Assembly: GCF_017875275.1 (NCBI RefSeq)
Contig: NZ_JAGGML010000001.1
Coordinates: 868,001-932,000 of the forward strand
Length of the DNA: 64,000 nt
Direction of reading: 5' to 3'
Source of the DNA: Xanthobacter flavus
Lineage (GTDB): Bacteria; Pseudomonadota; Alphaproteobacteria; Rhizobiales; Xanthobacteraceae
The notes under the pieces were generated by a model that had not been told where the DNA came from, did no database searches, and saw only the letters and a list, made by a program, of their open reading frames with translations. Made by a program: the position numbers and the translations under genes. The first letter of the stretch is position 1, and the number at the start of each line of letters is the position of its first letter. Of the stretch, positions 45,189 to 54,049 are shown in pieces.

Positions 45189-45716
45189 ATGGCGAAGCCT
45201 GAAATCGAGATCGACGTGGACGAGGCGACCGGCCGCTGGTTCGCGGACAAGATGCCCATGATTCTGGTGCCCCAGCACTTCTACAACAACAACCACTTCG
45301 CCATCGAGGCGGCGCTGGGCGCGGAGGCGTTCGACGCGGCGCTGGCGCCTGCCGGGCGGCTCTCGGCCTTCGTGTGGTGCGAGCGGCAGGCGGAGGTCTA
45401 TGGCCTGACCGGCCCCGACGTGTTCGCGCATTACATGAAGCGGCTGTCTCAGCGCGGATGGGGCCGCTTCACCATCCTCGCCCTCGATCCGGCGGCGGGG
45501 ACGGGGACGATCCGGCTCGATCATTCCTCCTTCGTCACCGATGCGACGAAGGGCGCGGGCCGCAAGCTCTGCTACATGTTCGCGCCGTGGCTGGCCGGGG
45601 CGCTGGAATTCGTGTGCGAACAGGCGGGCGCGCCGCGCCGGCTTGAGGCGCGCGAGGTGCAGTGCGCCGCCGAGGGCTTCGACCACTGCCTGTTCGAGGT
45701 GACGCCGGCCCCCTGA
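45189..45716 (+). CDS. DUF5943 (V4R-like) protein
   Basis: A 175-residue cytoplasmic protein with segments PMILVPQHFYNNNHFAIEAALG (in parts), FVWCERQAEVYGL and VFAHYMKRLSQRGWG. It closely follows the pattern of the small protein encoded beside the dipeptidase-like gene and dgcAB in pseudomonads (PA5397-like, from memory). Vinyl-4-reductase-like folds bind small molecules, but no activity is assigned. The ATG at 45189 follows a GGGAAGG site. A bidirectional terminator lies 14 bases beyond the stop. Confidence 0.83.
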   Translation: MAKPEIEIDVDEATGRWFADKMPMILVPQHFYNNNHFAIEAALGAEAFDAALAPAGRLSAFVWCERQAEVYGLTGPDVFAHYMKRLSQRGWGRFTILALDPAAGTGTIRLDHSSFVTDATKGAGRKLCYMFAPWLAGALEFVCEQAGAPRRLEAREVQCAAEGFDHCLFEVTPAP

Positions 45717-45729
45717 GCCGGACGCGCAC

Positions 45730-45773
45730 AAAAAAGCCGGGCGGCGCGCATCTTGCGGCCGCCCGGCTTTTCT
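45730..45773. terminator. Bidirectional terminator between DUF5943 and the porin
   Basis: AAAAAAGCCGGGCGGC (45730-45745) and GCCGCCCGGCTTTT (45757-45770) pair over a long GC-rich stem with A/T runs on both sides, so it can stop transcription from either strand. Both flanking genes converge here. Confidence 0.93.
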
Positions 45774-45782
45774 TTGGCTCGA

Positions 45783-47267
45783 TCAGTAGTTGATGGTGGT
45801 GCGCACGCCGAACACAGCGGCATTCTTCACGGTGGTCAGGCCGAACGGATCGTTCGGGTTCAGCACGCCGCCGCCCGGGTTCCAGATGTACTGGAAGTCG
45901 GGCTGGATGGTCCATCCCGGCATCACCTGCGCCGAATAGGTCACTTCCAGAACGGTCTCGCTGCTGCGGATGGGGTAGTAGCTGCCGTTGTAGATGCCGG
46001 TGTAGAAATCGGCCTGCTGGGCGGCATTCGTCACCCGCGCATTGCCGAAGGCGACGCCGAAGGCATCGTCCTCGCGACCGGGGATCACGCCCTTGAAGGT
46101 GACGCCACCGTCCCAGTAGAAGCCGATCTGGTTCTGCGCGCTGGGCGCCGCGGTGACGCGGCCGAACACGCTGATGCCCTTGTCCTTCGTGCCGGGCATC
46201 CGCCAGATCATCTGGTCGATGATGGCGTAGAAGGCGTAGTCACCCTGGATCTGGTTCGGCAGGCCGATGGACGCCGGGTTCACGAGCGGCACGCCGAAGA
46301 TGTCGTAGACCTGATCGTCGAACGAGTTGGAATTGTACCAGCCGCCGACCTTGATGGTGCCGGGCAGCCACGGGGCATTGTCCGCGCTGTTGTAGCTGTA
46401 GGCCACTTCGCCGATCAGGAAAACGCCCTCATCGACGATGAAGTTCAGGCCATACTTGTTCTCTTCCTGGGGGTCGCCGCAGCAAGGCGCGGGATTGCCG
46501 TTGAAGAGGCCGAGCATGACGGTCCATTCGTCATTCGCCACCCACTTCAGCCGCACGCCGGGGGTCGCCAGCGGATAGGCCGGGCCGCTGCTGGGCAGAT
46601 CGGCGGCGAACAGGGCCGGCCAGCCGAAGGTGGAGTTCAGGAACAGGCCGCCGTTCTCGCTGATGGCGAACTCCGAATCGGCGGAGAGCTGGCCGAAGCG
46701 AACGCTCGACTTGCCGTCGGCGAAGGTCTGCTCGATGTAGAGTTCGAACAGGCGGGTGCTCGAGAGGGCGTCCACATTGCTGACGCCCATGATGTTGCCG
46801 AGATACTGGCCGGAGAAGCCCGAGCCCTGGATCTGCAGCGCGCTGACGTGGAAGGTCGCGCCTTTCCAGTTGAACAGCTTTTCGAGATCGGCATCGAGCG
46901 AGAACTGGAAGCGGCCGTTGTAGGCGGTGCCGGTGCCGAGGCCGCCGTCCACGTTGCGCCAGAGCTCGCCGATATAGTTCACGCCCACCTTGATGCCGGC
47001 CGCCTCCAGCTTGGGACGGTAGCCGCCCCAATCTCCGAGCCAGCCGAGTTGCGGGGCGATGGAGGGCTCCGCCTCCTCTTCCTCGGCCGCCGGTTCGGCG
47101 GGAGCCTTGGTGGCGACGTCGGCGGCGTGCGCCACATTCAGCAAGGGGGCGCCGAGCAGCGCACCAGCCGCGACACCGGCGAGAAGATAGCGGGCGAGAA
47201 GGGACCGGGTGCCCGGAAGGCTCCCGCGGCTACGGAGGGCGGCGGTCCGAAGCACGGTATCCAACAT
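45783..47267 (-). CDS. Carbohydrate-selective porin, OprB family
   Basis: A 494-residue outer-membrane beta-barrel with a signal peptide (hydrophobic core LLAGVAAGALLGAPLLNVAHA, to about residue 50). It has an acidic Glu-rich spacer (PAEPAAEEEEAEPS), then the porin domain with many alternating hydrophobic strands and aromatic girdles (LGDWGGYRPKLEAAGIKVG; the final strand AAVFGVRTTINY ends in an aromatic residue). OprB porins pass sugars or other small solutes. The ATG at 47267 has GGGGGA seven bases ahead. It is monocistronic. Confidence 0.9.
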   Translation of the reverse strand: MLDTVLRTAALRSRGSLPGTRSLLARYLLAGVAAGALLGAPLLNVAHAADVATKAPAEPAAEEEEAEPSIAPQLGWLGDWGGYRPKLEAAGIKVGVNYIGELWRNVDGGLGTGTAYNGRFQFSLDADLEKLFNWKGATFHVSALQIQGSGFSGQYLGNIMGVSNVDALSSTRLFELYIEQTFADGKSSVRFGQLSADSEFAISENGGLFLNSTFGWPALFAADLPSSGPAYPLATPGVRLKWVANDEWTVMLGLFNGNPAPCCGDPQEENKYGLNFIVDEGVFLIGEVAYSYNSADNAPWLPGTIKVGGWYNSNSFDDQVYDIFGVPLVNPASIGLPNQIQGDYAFYAIIDQMIWRMPGTKDKGISVFGRVTAAPSAQNQIGFYWDGGVTFKGVIPGREDDAFGVAFGNARVTNAAQQADFYTGIYNGSYYPIRSSETVLEVTYSAQVMPGWTIQPDFQYIWNPGGGVLNPNDPFGLTTVKNAAVFGVRTTINY

Positions 47268-47667
47268 CTCGAAATCCCCCAGCAGGCAGGTGGTGCGCAG
47301 ACGCACAACAGCGGCCCGACCGCGACTGTGCGACTACCATTTTACAGCGCGACGCCTGAGGCTGAAAAAGCCTGCAAATCGCCGCGAACAAGGCCGGATT
47401 GGGGGCATGCGGCCCCGCTTTGTCAATCTGCCGGGACCCTTATTGATATAGAATATCTCTAAACTAGCGGTATGGAAATGACGCCTCCCGCGCCTCTGCC
47501 CGGCAGAAAAACATCGACGGAATCTGTGCTTAGATCGCCGGATCGTGCTGCCGACCACGCCCGCGCGCATCGTCACTGGCTACCTGCCAGCGATGGATCG
47601 GCGCAAGATGTGGTAAGTTTGCAACGCGCGATGGCCCGGTGCCGATAGGGCAAGAAAGAGGGGCGCC
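47268..47667. other. Divergent intergenic region, porin / diguanylate cyclase
   Basis: These 400 bases are comparatively A+T-rich in places and carry both promoters. GATAT-aga-ATATC (near 47445-47457) is a short palindrome that may be an operator. I see no small gene, riboswitch or RNA gene. Confidence 0.4.
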
Positions 47668-48867
47668 ATGACCGACGCCACATTCCTGCTGATCATCAAT
47701 TGCGCCATCGGCCTCACCTTCGCGGCGGCGTTTCTGGGCACGAGCTGGCGCTCCTCCACCAGGCTCGGCCGCTGGTGCGCTGCCGCCTTTGTCTGCGCCG
47801 CCGCCACCGTAACCATCGAGGCGCTGGCGCGGGAGCTTCCCTCCGTCCGGCTCGCATCGACCCTGTCGTTCGGCTCTCTTCTAACCGCGCTGTTCCTCAT
47901 CGCGGCGGGGCTCGCGCGCCACTACCGGCCCGGTTCGTCGATCCGCTGGCTGAGTCTGGCAACGCTCGCCGCGGTGGCGTTCACGGCGCTCTTCGGCGTC
48001 GACCTTCCACGCGGGGGCTGGGCGCAGGCGCTGACCTACCAATTGCCGTTCGCGGCCCTGACGGCGCTCGCCGCCGGCACCGTCCTGCGACACGGGTCGC
48101 GACGCGCGGTGGATCTCGTGCTGGCCACCGTGCTGGGGCTCTGCGCGCTGCAGTTCGCGGCGAAGGCCGTGCTCATCCCCCTCCACGGGGCGGATAACGG
48201 CGTCCGCGATTATCTTGTCAGCTCCTATGCCCGATATTCGCAGACCGCCGGCAGCATCCTGTCGCTCATGCTCGGGGTGGCGCTGCTGGCCCTCGTGGTG
48301 AGGGAGGTCATCGCCGAGGCGACCGGCCGGCTGGAGCGGGACGGCCTCTCGGGCGTCCTCACCCGCAGCGCTTTCCTCGAGCGCGCGGAGCGTCTGGTCG
48401 ATGCCGCACCACCCGGAACGCACGTGGGCCTGCTCATGTGCGACCTCGATCATTTCAAGTCGATCAATGATCGCTTCGGCCATCCGGCGGGTGATGAGGT
48501 GATCCGGCGGTTCGGCGCGCTGCTCGCCGCCTGCGCGGGTCCGCGGGATCTGTGCGGCCGCATCGGCGGCGAGGAGTTCTGCCTGCTGATGCCCGCCGCC
48601 GATGCCGATGCCCTCGCCCGCGTCGCCGCGCGGCTGCGGACCGGAGCGGAGGAGATGCGCTTCCCCTGGCTGCCCGACGGGCAGCGCATCACGGCCAGCC
48701 TCGGCGGCACGCTGGTCGCGGCCCGCGAGCCCCTCGCCTCCGCCATCCGCCGCGCGGACGTCGCCCTCTACCAGGCCAAGGCGGGCGGCCGGAACCGCTA
48801 TCACAAGGCGGAGCGCCCCGCCTCCAGCGACGCCGCGCGGGCGAGGAGCCGTTTGGCCGAGAGATAG
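47668..48867 (+). CDS. Membrane diguanylate cyclase
   Basis: A 399-residue c-di-GMP synthase. Six hydrophobic segments cover residues 5-215, followed by a GGDEF domain with DHFKSINDRFGHPAGDE and an intact GGEEF active site at 300-304. The inhibitory-site RxxD five residues ahead is not preserved (it reads GPRD). It therefore should make c-di-GMP, opposing the EAL protein at 4-5.7 kb. It overlaps the convergent lyase gene by 67 bases at its 3' end. The signal sensed by the membrane domain is unknown. Confidence 0.93.
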   Translation: MTDATFLLIINCAIGLTFAAAFLGTSWRSSTRLGRWCAAAFVCAAATVTIEALARELPSVRLASTLSFGSLLTALFLIAAGLARHYRPGSSIRWLSLATLAAVAFTALFGVDLPRGGWAQALTYQLPFAALTALAAGTVLRHGSRRAVDLVLATVLGLCALQFAAKAVLIPLHGADNGVRDYLVSSYARYSQTAGSILSLMLGVALLALVVREVIAEATGRLERDGLSGVLTRSAFLERAERLVDAAPPGTHVGLLMCDLDHFKSINDRFGHPAGDEVIRRFGALLAACAGPRDLCGRIGGEEFCLLMPAADADALARVAARLRTGAEEMRFPWLPDGQRITASLGGTLVAAREPLASAIRRADVALYQAKAGGRNRYHKAERPASSDAARARSRLAER

Positions 48868-49730
48868 AACGGCACCTCGATGAGCAGGTCGCCGAGCCGC
48901 GCCCGGTCTTGCCCGGCGGCGCGGGCCGCCTCGAAGGCGGCGACGATCGCGTCCGCCTCGGTGATGTCGGTTGCGGAAGGGGTCATCACCGCGTTGATGA
49001 GCGCGATATGGCCCGGCTCCACGGCGCTCTTGGCGCTGTAGCCGAGCGCCCGGCCGGCGCGGGCATCGGCTTCGCAGCCTTCCGGATCCGCGAAGGTGTA
49101 GGGGCAATCGATAGAGAGCACCTTCGCCGCCCGCGCCTCCAGATGCAGCCGCTGACGCGCATAGGCGAGTTCCACGGCTGCCCGGCTGCGCGGCGCGTCG
49201 AGGTCTTCCGCCAGATCCTCCGTCGAGCAGAGCACGGCCGTCACGCGTGGGCTGGCGGTGGCGATGGCATAGGTCTGCATGATGCCGCGCGCGGTCTCGA
49301 TGTTGGGCACGATCTCGATGGCGCCCGGCGGCAGGCCGAGCCTCGCCTCGTGGCGGGTGATTTCCGCGTCCAGCGCCACGACCTGAGCGGGCTCGGCGAT
49401 CTTCGGCAGGTGGACGGCGTCCGGCCTTCCCTCGATGACGCCCGCGAGGTCGGCGAGGCCGTCGCCCTCCAAGGGGTTGATGCGGACGCAGGCGACGATG
49501 CCGGCCGCGCGCCACGCCGCCATGACTCCGGCCGACAGCGACCGCGCCTCGGCCCGCAATTCCGGCGGCGTGAAATCCTCCAGTTCCTGAATCAGCGCAT
49601 CCGCACCGCAAGTGGTCGCCGCCATCAGCGCGCCCTTGTCGCCACCCGGCGCGAACAGCCAGCTGCGCCGGAGCGCCGGCGGCCGGCGCGCGCCCGTCTG
49701 GGCGGGGGTCTTCTCTTTTGTCGCCGACAT
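48801..49730 (-). CDS. HpcH/HpaI aldolase/citrate lyase (CitE-like) family protein
   Basis: A 309-residue enzyme of the CitE-like TIM-barrel family that cleaves or forms C-C bonds with acyl-CoA or dicarboxylic substrates. Segments LRRSWLFAPGGDKGALM, ADALIQELEDFTPPELR, IVACVRINPLEGDG and LPKIAEPAQVVALDAEI are typical. The ATG at 49730 fits the family start; its 3' end overlaps the diguanylate cyclase. The LysR gene 73 bases upstream on the same strand may be cotranscribed with it and regulate the MFS gene beyond. Confidence 0.85.
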   Translation of the reverse strand: MSATKEKTPAQTGARRPPALRRSWLFAPGGDKGALMAATTCGADALIQELEDFTPPELRAEARSLSAGVMAAWRAAGIVACVRINPLEGDGLADLAGVIEGRPDAVHLPKIAEPAQVVALDAEITRHEARLGLPPGAIEIVPNIETARGIMQTYAIATASPRVTAVLCSTEDLAEDLDAPRSRAAVELAYARQRLHLEARAAKVLSIDCPYTFADPEGCEADARAGRALGYSAKSAVEPGHIALINAVMTPSATDITEADAIVAAFEAARAAGQDRARLGDLLIEVPFYLSAKRLLARAASLEAGRSAL

Positions 49731-49802
49731 CGCTCGTCCTCTCCCGAAGCGGCGAGATGAGCCGGAACGCGGGGGGCGCACAAGAGGCAGGGGAGCACGC
49801 GG

Positions 49803-50726
49803 TCACGCCCCGGGATGCGGACCCTTCAGCTTCGCGGCGAGAAAATCGACGAAGACGCGCACGCGGGCCGGCGTGTTCGCGCCGCCCACGAACACCGCGT
49901 GGATGCTCTCCCGGTCCTGCGGGTTGAACGCCTCCAGCAGCGGCACCAGCGTGCCGCTCGGAAATTCGCCGCGCGCATGGGCCTCGTCGATGTGGAAATT
50001 GCCGACGCGGGTGATGCCGACGCCCTGGGCGGCGAGCTGCACCAGCGTCTCGCCGTTGTTGGCGGTGATGTTGCCCTTCACCTCCAGCATGTAGTCGCGC
50101 CCCTCCTCCCGGAACGGCCAGCCGGGCTCGATGCGGCGGAAGCTGAAATCGAGGCAATTGTGGTGGGCGAGGTCGGCCGGCACGCGGGGCGTGCCGTGAC
50201 GGGCGAGATAGGACGGCGCGGCGAGGACGGTGCGCCCCGTTTCGCCGAGCCGGCGGGCGGTCAGCGGGCTGTCGGCGAGGGGGCCGAAGCGGATGGCCAC
50301 GTCCACCCGCCCGCCGAGCACGTCGGCCACCTCGTCGCTCAGCTCCATCTCCACCTCGATGTCCGGATAGCGTGCGACGAATTCGCCGAGCAGGGGCACG
50401 ATGACGAGGCGCCCGTGGGCCATGGCGGCGCTGACGCGGATGCGCCCGCGCGGATTGGCCCGGTCGGCGAGCGCGGCTTCCGTCTCGTCGATGTCGGCGA
50501 GGATGCGCCGGGCGGCGCGGGCATAGGCCTCGCCCTCCTCGGTGAGACGCAGCTGGCGGGTCGTCCGCACCATCAGGCGCACGCCCAGGCGCGCCTCGAT
50601 GCGGGCGAGGATGCGGCTCACCGCCGAGGGGGTCAGCCCCAGCTCGCGGGCCGCGCCGGAGAGGCTCCCCGCGCACGCGACCTTGAGGAAGGCGGCCATC
50701 TCTCCGGTCCGGTCGGGGCGGTCCAT
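49803..50726 (-). CDS. LysR family transcriptional regulator
   Basis: A 307-residue regulator with a winged helix (MAAFLKVACAGSLSGAARELG, PSAVSRILARIEARLGVRLM) and a C-terminal effector domain. It is divergent from an MFS exporter gene with a LysR-type operator in the gap, so it is the probable regulator of that gene. The start ATG is at 50726; an ATG at 50699 is an alternative. Effector unknown. Confidence 0.93.
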   Translation of the reverse strand: MDRPDRTGEMAAFLKVACAGSLSGAARELGLTPSAVSRILARIEARLGVRLMVRTTRQLRLTEEGEAYARAARRILADIDETEAALADRANPRGRIRVSAAMAHGRLVIVPLLGEFVARYPDIEVEMELSDEVADVLGGRVDVAIRFGPLADSPLTARRLGETGRTVLAAPSYLARHGTPRVPADLAHHNCLDFSFRRIEPGWPFREEGRDYMLEVKGNITANNGETLVQLAAQGVGITRVGNFHIDEAHARGEFPSGTLVPLLEAFNPQDRESIHAVFVGGANTPARVRVFVDFLAAKLKGPHPGA

Positions 50727-50767
50727 TCGTGACTCCGGCGCACAGATGCTGGTCTCGGATGCTCTCT

Positions 50768-50783
50768 ATTGCTGCACTGCAAT
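50768..50783. promoter_or_regulatory. LysR operator between LysR and MFS genes
   Basis: ATTGC-TGCACT-GCAAT (50768-50783) is a perfect inverted repeat of five-base arms with a palindromic TGCA at its centre, placed about 45 bases upstream of the MFS start and 42 upstream of the regulator start. T-N11-A spacing fits LysR binding. Confidence 0.75.
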
Positions 50784-50828
50784 GTCAACCATATTCGGCG
50801 CAACACGATTTGCCCCGGAGTTCCTCCC

Positions 50829-52001
50829 ATGAAGATTAACCTGCCGCTGCTGGCGCTGGCCATCGGCGCCTTCGGCATCGGCGTCACAGAATTCTCGCCC
50901 ATGGGGATGCTGCCGATCATCGCCACCGATCTCGGCGTTTCCATTCCCGCCGCCGGCCTGCTGGTGAGCGCCTATGCCTTCGGCGTGCTGGTGACGGCGC
51001 CCATCATGACGCTGGCCTTCTCCAGCATGCCACGCCGCCGGCTGCTGGTGCTCTCCATGGGCATCTTCACCGTGGGCAACCTCATCTCCGCCTTTGCGGA
51101 CGGCTACTGGATGCTGCTCGCCGGCCGCATTGTCACCTCCTTCAACCACGGCGCCTTCTTCGGCGTCGGCGCGGTGGTGGCGGCGAGCGTGGTGCCGGCG
51201 GACAAGCGCGCCGGGGCCGTCGCCGCCATGTTCTCGGGACTCACCATCGCCACCATCGGCGGCGTGCCGCTGGCCGCCTTCGTGGGCGAGACCATCGGCT
51301 GGCGCGCGGCCTTCTTCGGCATCGCCGTCATCGGCGCCGTCGCCATGCTGGCGGTGCGCCTCTCCCTGCCGCCGCTGGAGGTGCAAGGCGAGAGCGACAT
51401 GCGCTCGGAACTCAAGGTGCTGATGCGCGGCCCGGTGCTCGCCGCGCTGCTGCTGACGGTGGTCAGCTCCAGCGCCATGTTCACCGTCTTCACCTATATC
51501 GCGCCGATCCTTCAGGTGGAGACCGGCGCCGCATCCGGCTTCGTCACCGCCATGCTGGTGGTCTACGGGCTGGGCCTCGCGCTCGGCAACTGGCTGGGCG
51601 GGCGCTTCGCCGACCGCTCGCTGGACGGCACGCTCATCGGCTCGCTGGCGGCGGTGGCGGTGCTGCTGGTGCTGTTCGTGCCGGGCATGCGCTCGCACAT
51701 CGCCACGGTGCCGCTGGTCTTCCTGTGGGGCATCGCCAGCTTCGCCCTCGTGCCGCCGCTCCAGATGCGGGTGGTGCACGAGGCGGCGGAGGCGCCGCAC
51801 CTCGCCTCGGCCATGAATATCGGCGCCTTCAACCTCGGCAACGCGCTGGGCGCGGCGCTGGGCGGCGCGGTGATCGACGCGGGCCTCGGCTATCCCGCCG
51901 TCTCCCTCGCCGGAGCGGCCACCGCCCTCGCCGGCCTCGCCTTCACGCTCCTGCTGCGGCGCAGCCGCCAGCGCCTGAAGGCCGCGACGGCCTGCGGCTG
52001 A
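50829..52001 (+). CDS. MFS transporter (DHA1/arabinose-efflux type)
   Basis: A 390-residue, 12-helix proton-coupled exporter. Typical DHA1 motifs are LLALAIGAFGIGVTEFSPMG at the start, PADKRAGAVAAMFSG, and the loop between helices 8-9 SDGTLIGSLAAVAVLL-like region. These proteins pump drugs, sugars or dyes outward. Divergent LysR and the operator at 50768-50783 suggest substrate-induced control. A GC-rich hairpin follows 44 bases after the stop. Confidence 0.92.
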   Translation: MKINLPLLALAIGAFGIGVTEFSPMGMLPIIATDLGVSIPAAGLLVSAYAFGVLVTAPIMTLAFSSMPRRRLLVLSMGIFTVGNLISAFADGYWMLLAGRIVTSFNHGAFFGVGAVVAASVVPADKRAGAVAAMFSGLTIATIGGVPLAAFVGETIGWRAAFFGIAVIGAVAMLAVRLSLPPLEVQGESDMRSELKVLMRGPVLAALLLTVVSSSAMFTVFTYIAPILQVETGAASGFVTAMLVVYGLGLALGNWLGGRFADRSLDGTLIGSLAAVAVLLVLFVPGMRSHIATVPLVFLWGIASFALVPPLQMRVVHEAAEAPHLASAMNIGAFNLGNALGAALGGAVIDAGLGYPAVSLAGAATALAGLAFTLLLRRSRQRLKAATACG

Positions 52002-52044
52002 CGGCCCGCGATCCGGCTGCACGGCGTCGACTTGGAAGGCGCGA

Positions 52045-52068
52045 GGGGTGGCGGATTTCCGCCGCCCC
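52045..52068 (+). terminator. Terminator-like hairpin after the MFS gene
   Basis: GGGGTGGCGG (52045-52054) pairs with CCGCCGCCCC (52059-52068), with one G-T pair and an ATTT loop, followed by TTCCTGT. The following 160 bases contain the sigma54-like element at 52169. Confidence 0.75.
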
Positions 52069-52168
52069 TTCCTGTGAACCGGCGGATTTTCGCCCGCCTC
52101 TCTTCTCGATGCCCTAAGAAACCAGCATCATCACAACGCATTAAGGAAGTCTGGCGCAGGCCGCATGG

Positions 52169-52185
52169 CTGGCATGCGCGGTGCA
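52169..52185 (+). promoter_or_regulatory. Candidate sigma54 promoter of the ABC importer
   Basis: CTGGCATG-CGCG-GTGCA (52169-52185) keeps the invariant GG-N10-GC spacing of sigma54 promoters but deviates from consensus at two positions (CATG for CACG, GTGC for TTGC). Its predicted start is about 52197, 41 bases before the binding-protein ATG. The downstream gene dctD encodes a sigma54 activator. Confidence 0.5.
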
Positions 52186-52237
52186 ATGGATGGCGCATTC
52201 GAACCGGCACCAATGCCGGGCTCCTGGGAGAAGCGCC

Positions 52238-53209
52238 ATGCTTAAACGACTTCGCATCACCGCCACCCTTGTGTCCGCCGTTCTGATGTCCGCCGTTGCG
52301 GCGGGCGCGGCCACGGCGCAGGAAACCGTGCGGGTGGGCAACCTCAAGCTCGCCCATTTCGCCGGCGTCTCCTACATGAAGGAGATCGCGCCGAGCTGCG
52401 GCATCGCCATCGATCTCAAGCTCTTTCCCAAGGGGCCGGACGTGATGCAGGCGATCCTCGCCGGCGAGCTGGACGTGGGCGCCACCGCCTCCGAGGCGGC
52501 GATCTCCGGCCGTGGCAATGGCGCGCCCATCTATATCGTCGGCGGCTTCGCCAGCGGCGGCGCGCGGCTTCTGGCGACGCCCGACAGCGGCATCAAGGCC
52601 GTGCCCGACATGAAGGGCAAGCGCGTCGGCGTTACACGCGGCTCCATCCAGGAAGTGCTGCTGGCTGCCGAACTCGGCAAGAACGGCATGTCCGCCAAGG
52701 ACATCACCATCGTCTATCTCGGCTATCCCGACCTCAACCAGGCGCTCTTGCAGAAGCAGGTGGACGCCATCATGCAGACCGAGCCGCAGTCGGCGCAGGC
52801 CATCGCCCGCGGCTTCGGCGTGGAGGTGCTGAAGCCTTACGACACGCCCATCGGCTCGCCCATCCGCACGCTGGTGATGAGCGAGAAGTTCTACAAGGAG
52901 CGTCCCGAGACGGCGAAGAAGCTGATGGATTGCTTCGTGAAGGCGCAGAAGATCTTCATGAACGATCCCAAGGCCGCCGAGAAGTTCGTGACGCAGGACG
53001 TGTTCAAGGGCCAGCTCACCGGCGAGGAATTCCAGGAAGCCCTCGCCAACTCGCCCTACTCCCTCGAAATGAGCGCCGACCACATCCAGAAGACCACGGA
53101 CGTGATGGCGAAGTACGGCGTCGGCAAGATGTCCGCGCCCGCCAAGGCCGAGGACTGGGTGAAGCTCGACCTGCTCAATGCCGCCAAGGCGTCCAACGGC
53201 ATCAAGTGA
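52238..53209 (+). CDS. NitT/TauT-type ABC importer substrate-binding protein
   Basis: A 323-residue periplasmic binding protein of the SsuA/TauA/ThiY-like (NMT1) family. A Sec signal peptide ends near TAQETVRV. The segments VGNLKLAHFAGVSYMKEIAP, ILAGELDVGATASEAAISG and KGKRVGVTRGSIQEVLLAAE are typical. Substrates of this family range from sulfonates and nitrate to pyrimidines and aromatic acids; none is clear here. The permease follows 10 bases later and the ATPase after that, with dctBD next. Confidence 0.92.
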   Translation: MLKRLRITATLVSAVLMSAVAAGAATAQETVRVGNLKLAHFAGVSYMKEIAPSCGIAIDLKLFPKGPDVMQAILAGELDVGATASEAAISGRGNGAPIYIVGGFASGGARLLATPDSGIKAVPDMKGKRVGVTRGSIQEVLLAAELGKNGMSAKDITIVYLGYPDLNQALLQKQVDAIMQTEPQSAQAIARGFGVEVLKPYDTPIGSPIRTLVMSEKFYKERPETAKKLMDCFVKAQKIFMNDPKAAEKFVTQDVFKGQLTGEEFQEALANSPYSLEMSADHIQKTTDVMAKYGVGKMSAPAKAEDWVKLDLLNAAKASNGIK

Positions 53210-53219
53210 GGGCGGCAAA

Positions 53220-54041
53220 ATGAACATCTCGCGCTTCAAGGCGCTCGGCGAGGGGCTGCTCGTACCCGTCGGTGTGCTCCTCATCTGGCAGATTGCCTGC
53301 TCGGCGGGCTGGGTAAACCCCATGGTGCTCCCCTCCCCCGCCGCCGTCGCGGCGCGCTGGTGGAGCTACCTCGCCCCGCTCGAACCGTTCAACCCGGCGA
53401 CCGAAAGCCGGATCGCCTGGATCTTCTCCGGCGAATTGCTGCATGATTCCATCGCCAGCCTCTCGCGGGTGGTGATGGGCTTTGCGGTCGGCGCAGGCCT
53501 CGCGCTGCCGCTCGGGCTGTTCATGGGCACGAGCGATTCCGTCTATCGCTTCGTCAATCCGCTGATGCAGGTGCTGCGGCCCATCCCGCCCATCGCCTAC
53601 ATCCCGCTCTCCATCCTGTGGTTCGGCCTCGGCAACGCCCCGGCGGTGTTCCTCATCGCCATCGGTGCCTTCTTCCCGGTGCTGATGAACACCATCGCCG
53701 GCGTGCGGCACGTGGACAGCATCTACATCCGCGCCGCCCGCAGCCTCGGGGCGAGCCGCCTCACCATCTTCCGGCGGGTGATCCTGCCGGCGGCGACGCC
53801 CTACATCCTGTCCGGCGCGCGCATCGGCATCGGCACCGCCTTCATCGTGGTGATCGTGGCCGAGATGATCGCGGTCAACAACGGCCTCGGCTTCCGCATT
53901 CTGGAAGCGCGCGAATACTTCTGGTCGGACAAGATCATCGCGGGAATGCTGACGATCGGCCTCATCGGCCTCGCCATCGATCTCCTCGTCAGCCGCCTGA
54001 ACAATCATCTGCTGCGCTGGCATCGCGGCCTGGAATCCTGA
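53220..54041 (+). CDS. NitT/TauT-type ABC importer permease
   Basis: A 273-residue membrane protein with six hydrophobic segments and the loop AARSLGASRLTIFRRVILPAATPY. It starts 10 bases after the binding-protein stop, from the ATG at 53220 (MNISRFKALGEG). The segment MQVLRPIPPIAYIPLSILWFG is the family hallmark. Confidence 0.93.
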   Translation: MNISRFKALGEGLLVPVGVLLIWQIACSAGWVNPMVLPSPAAVAARWWSYLAPLEPFNPATESRIAWIFSGELLHDSIASLSRVVMGFAVGAGLALPLGLFMGTSDSVYRFVNPLMQVLRPIPPIAYIPLSILWFGLGNAPAVFLIAIGAFFPVLMNTIAGVRHVDSIYIRAARSLGASRLTIFRRVILPAATPYILSGARIGIGTAFIVVIVAEMIAVNNGLGFRILEAREYFWSDKIIAGMLTIGLIGLAIDLLVSRLNNHLLRWHRGLES

Positions 54042-54049
54042 GGAACGCC

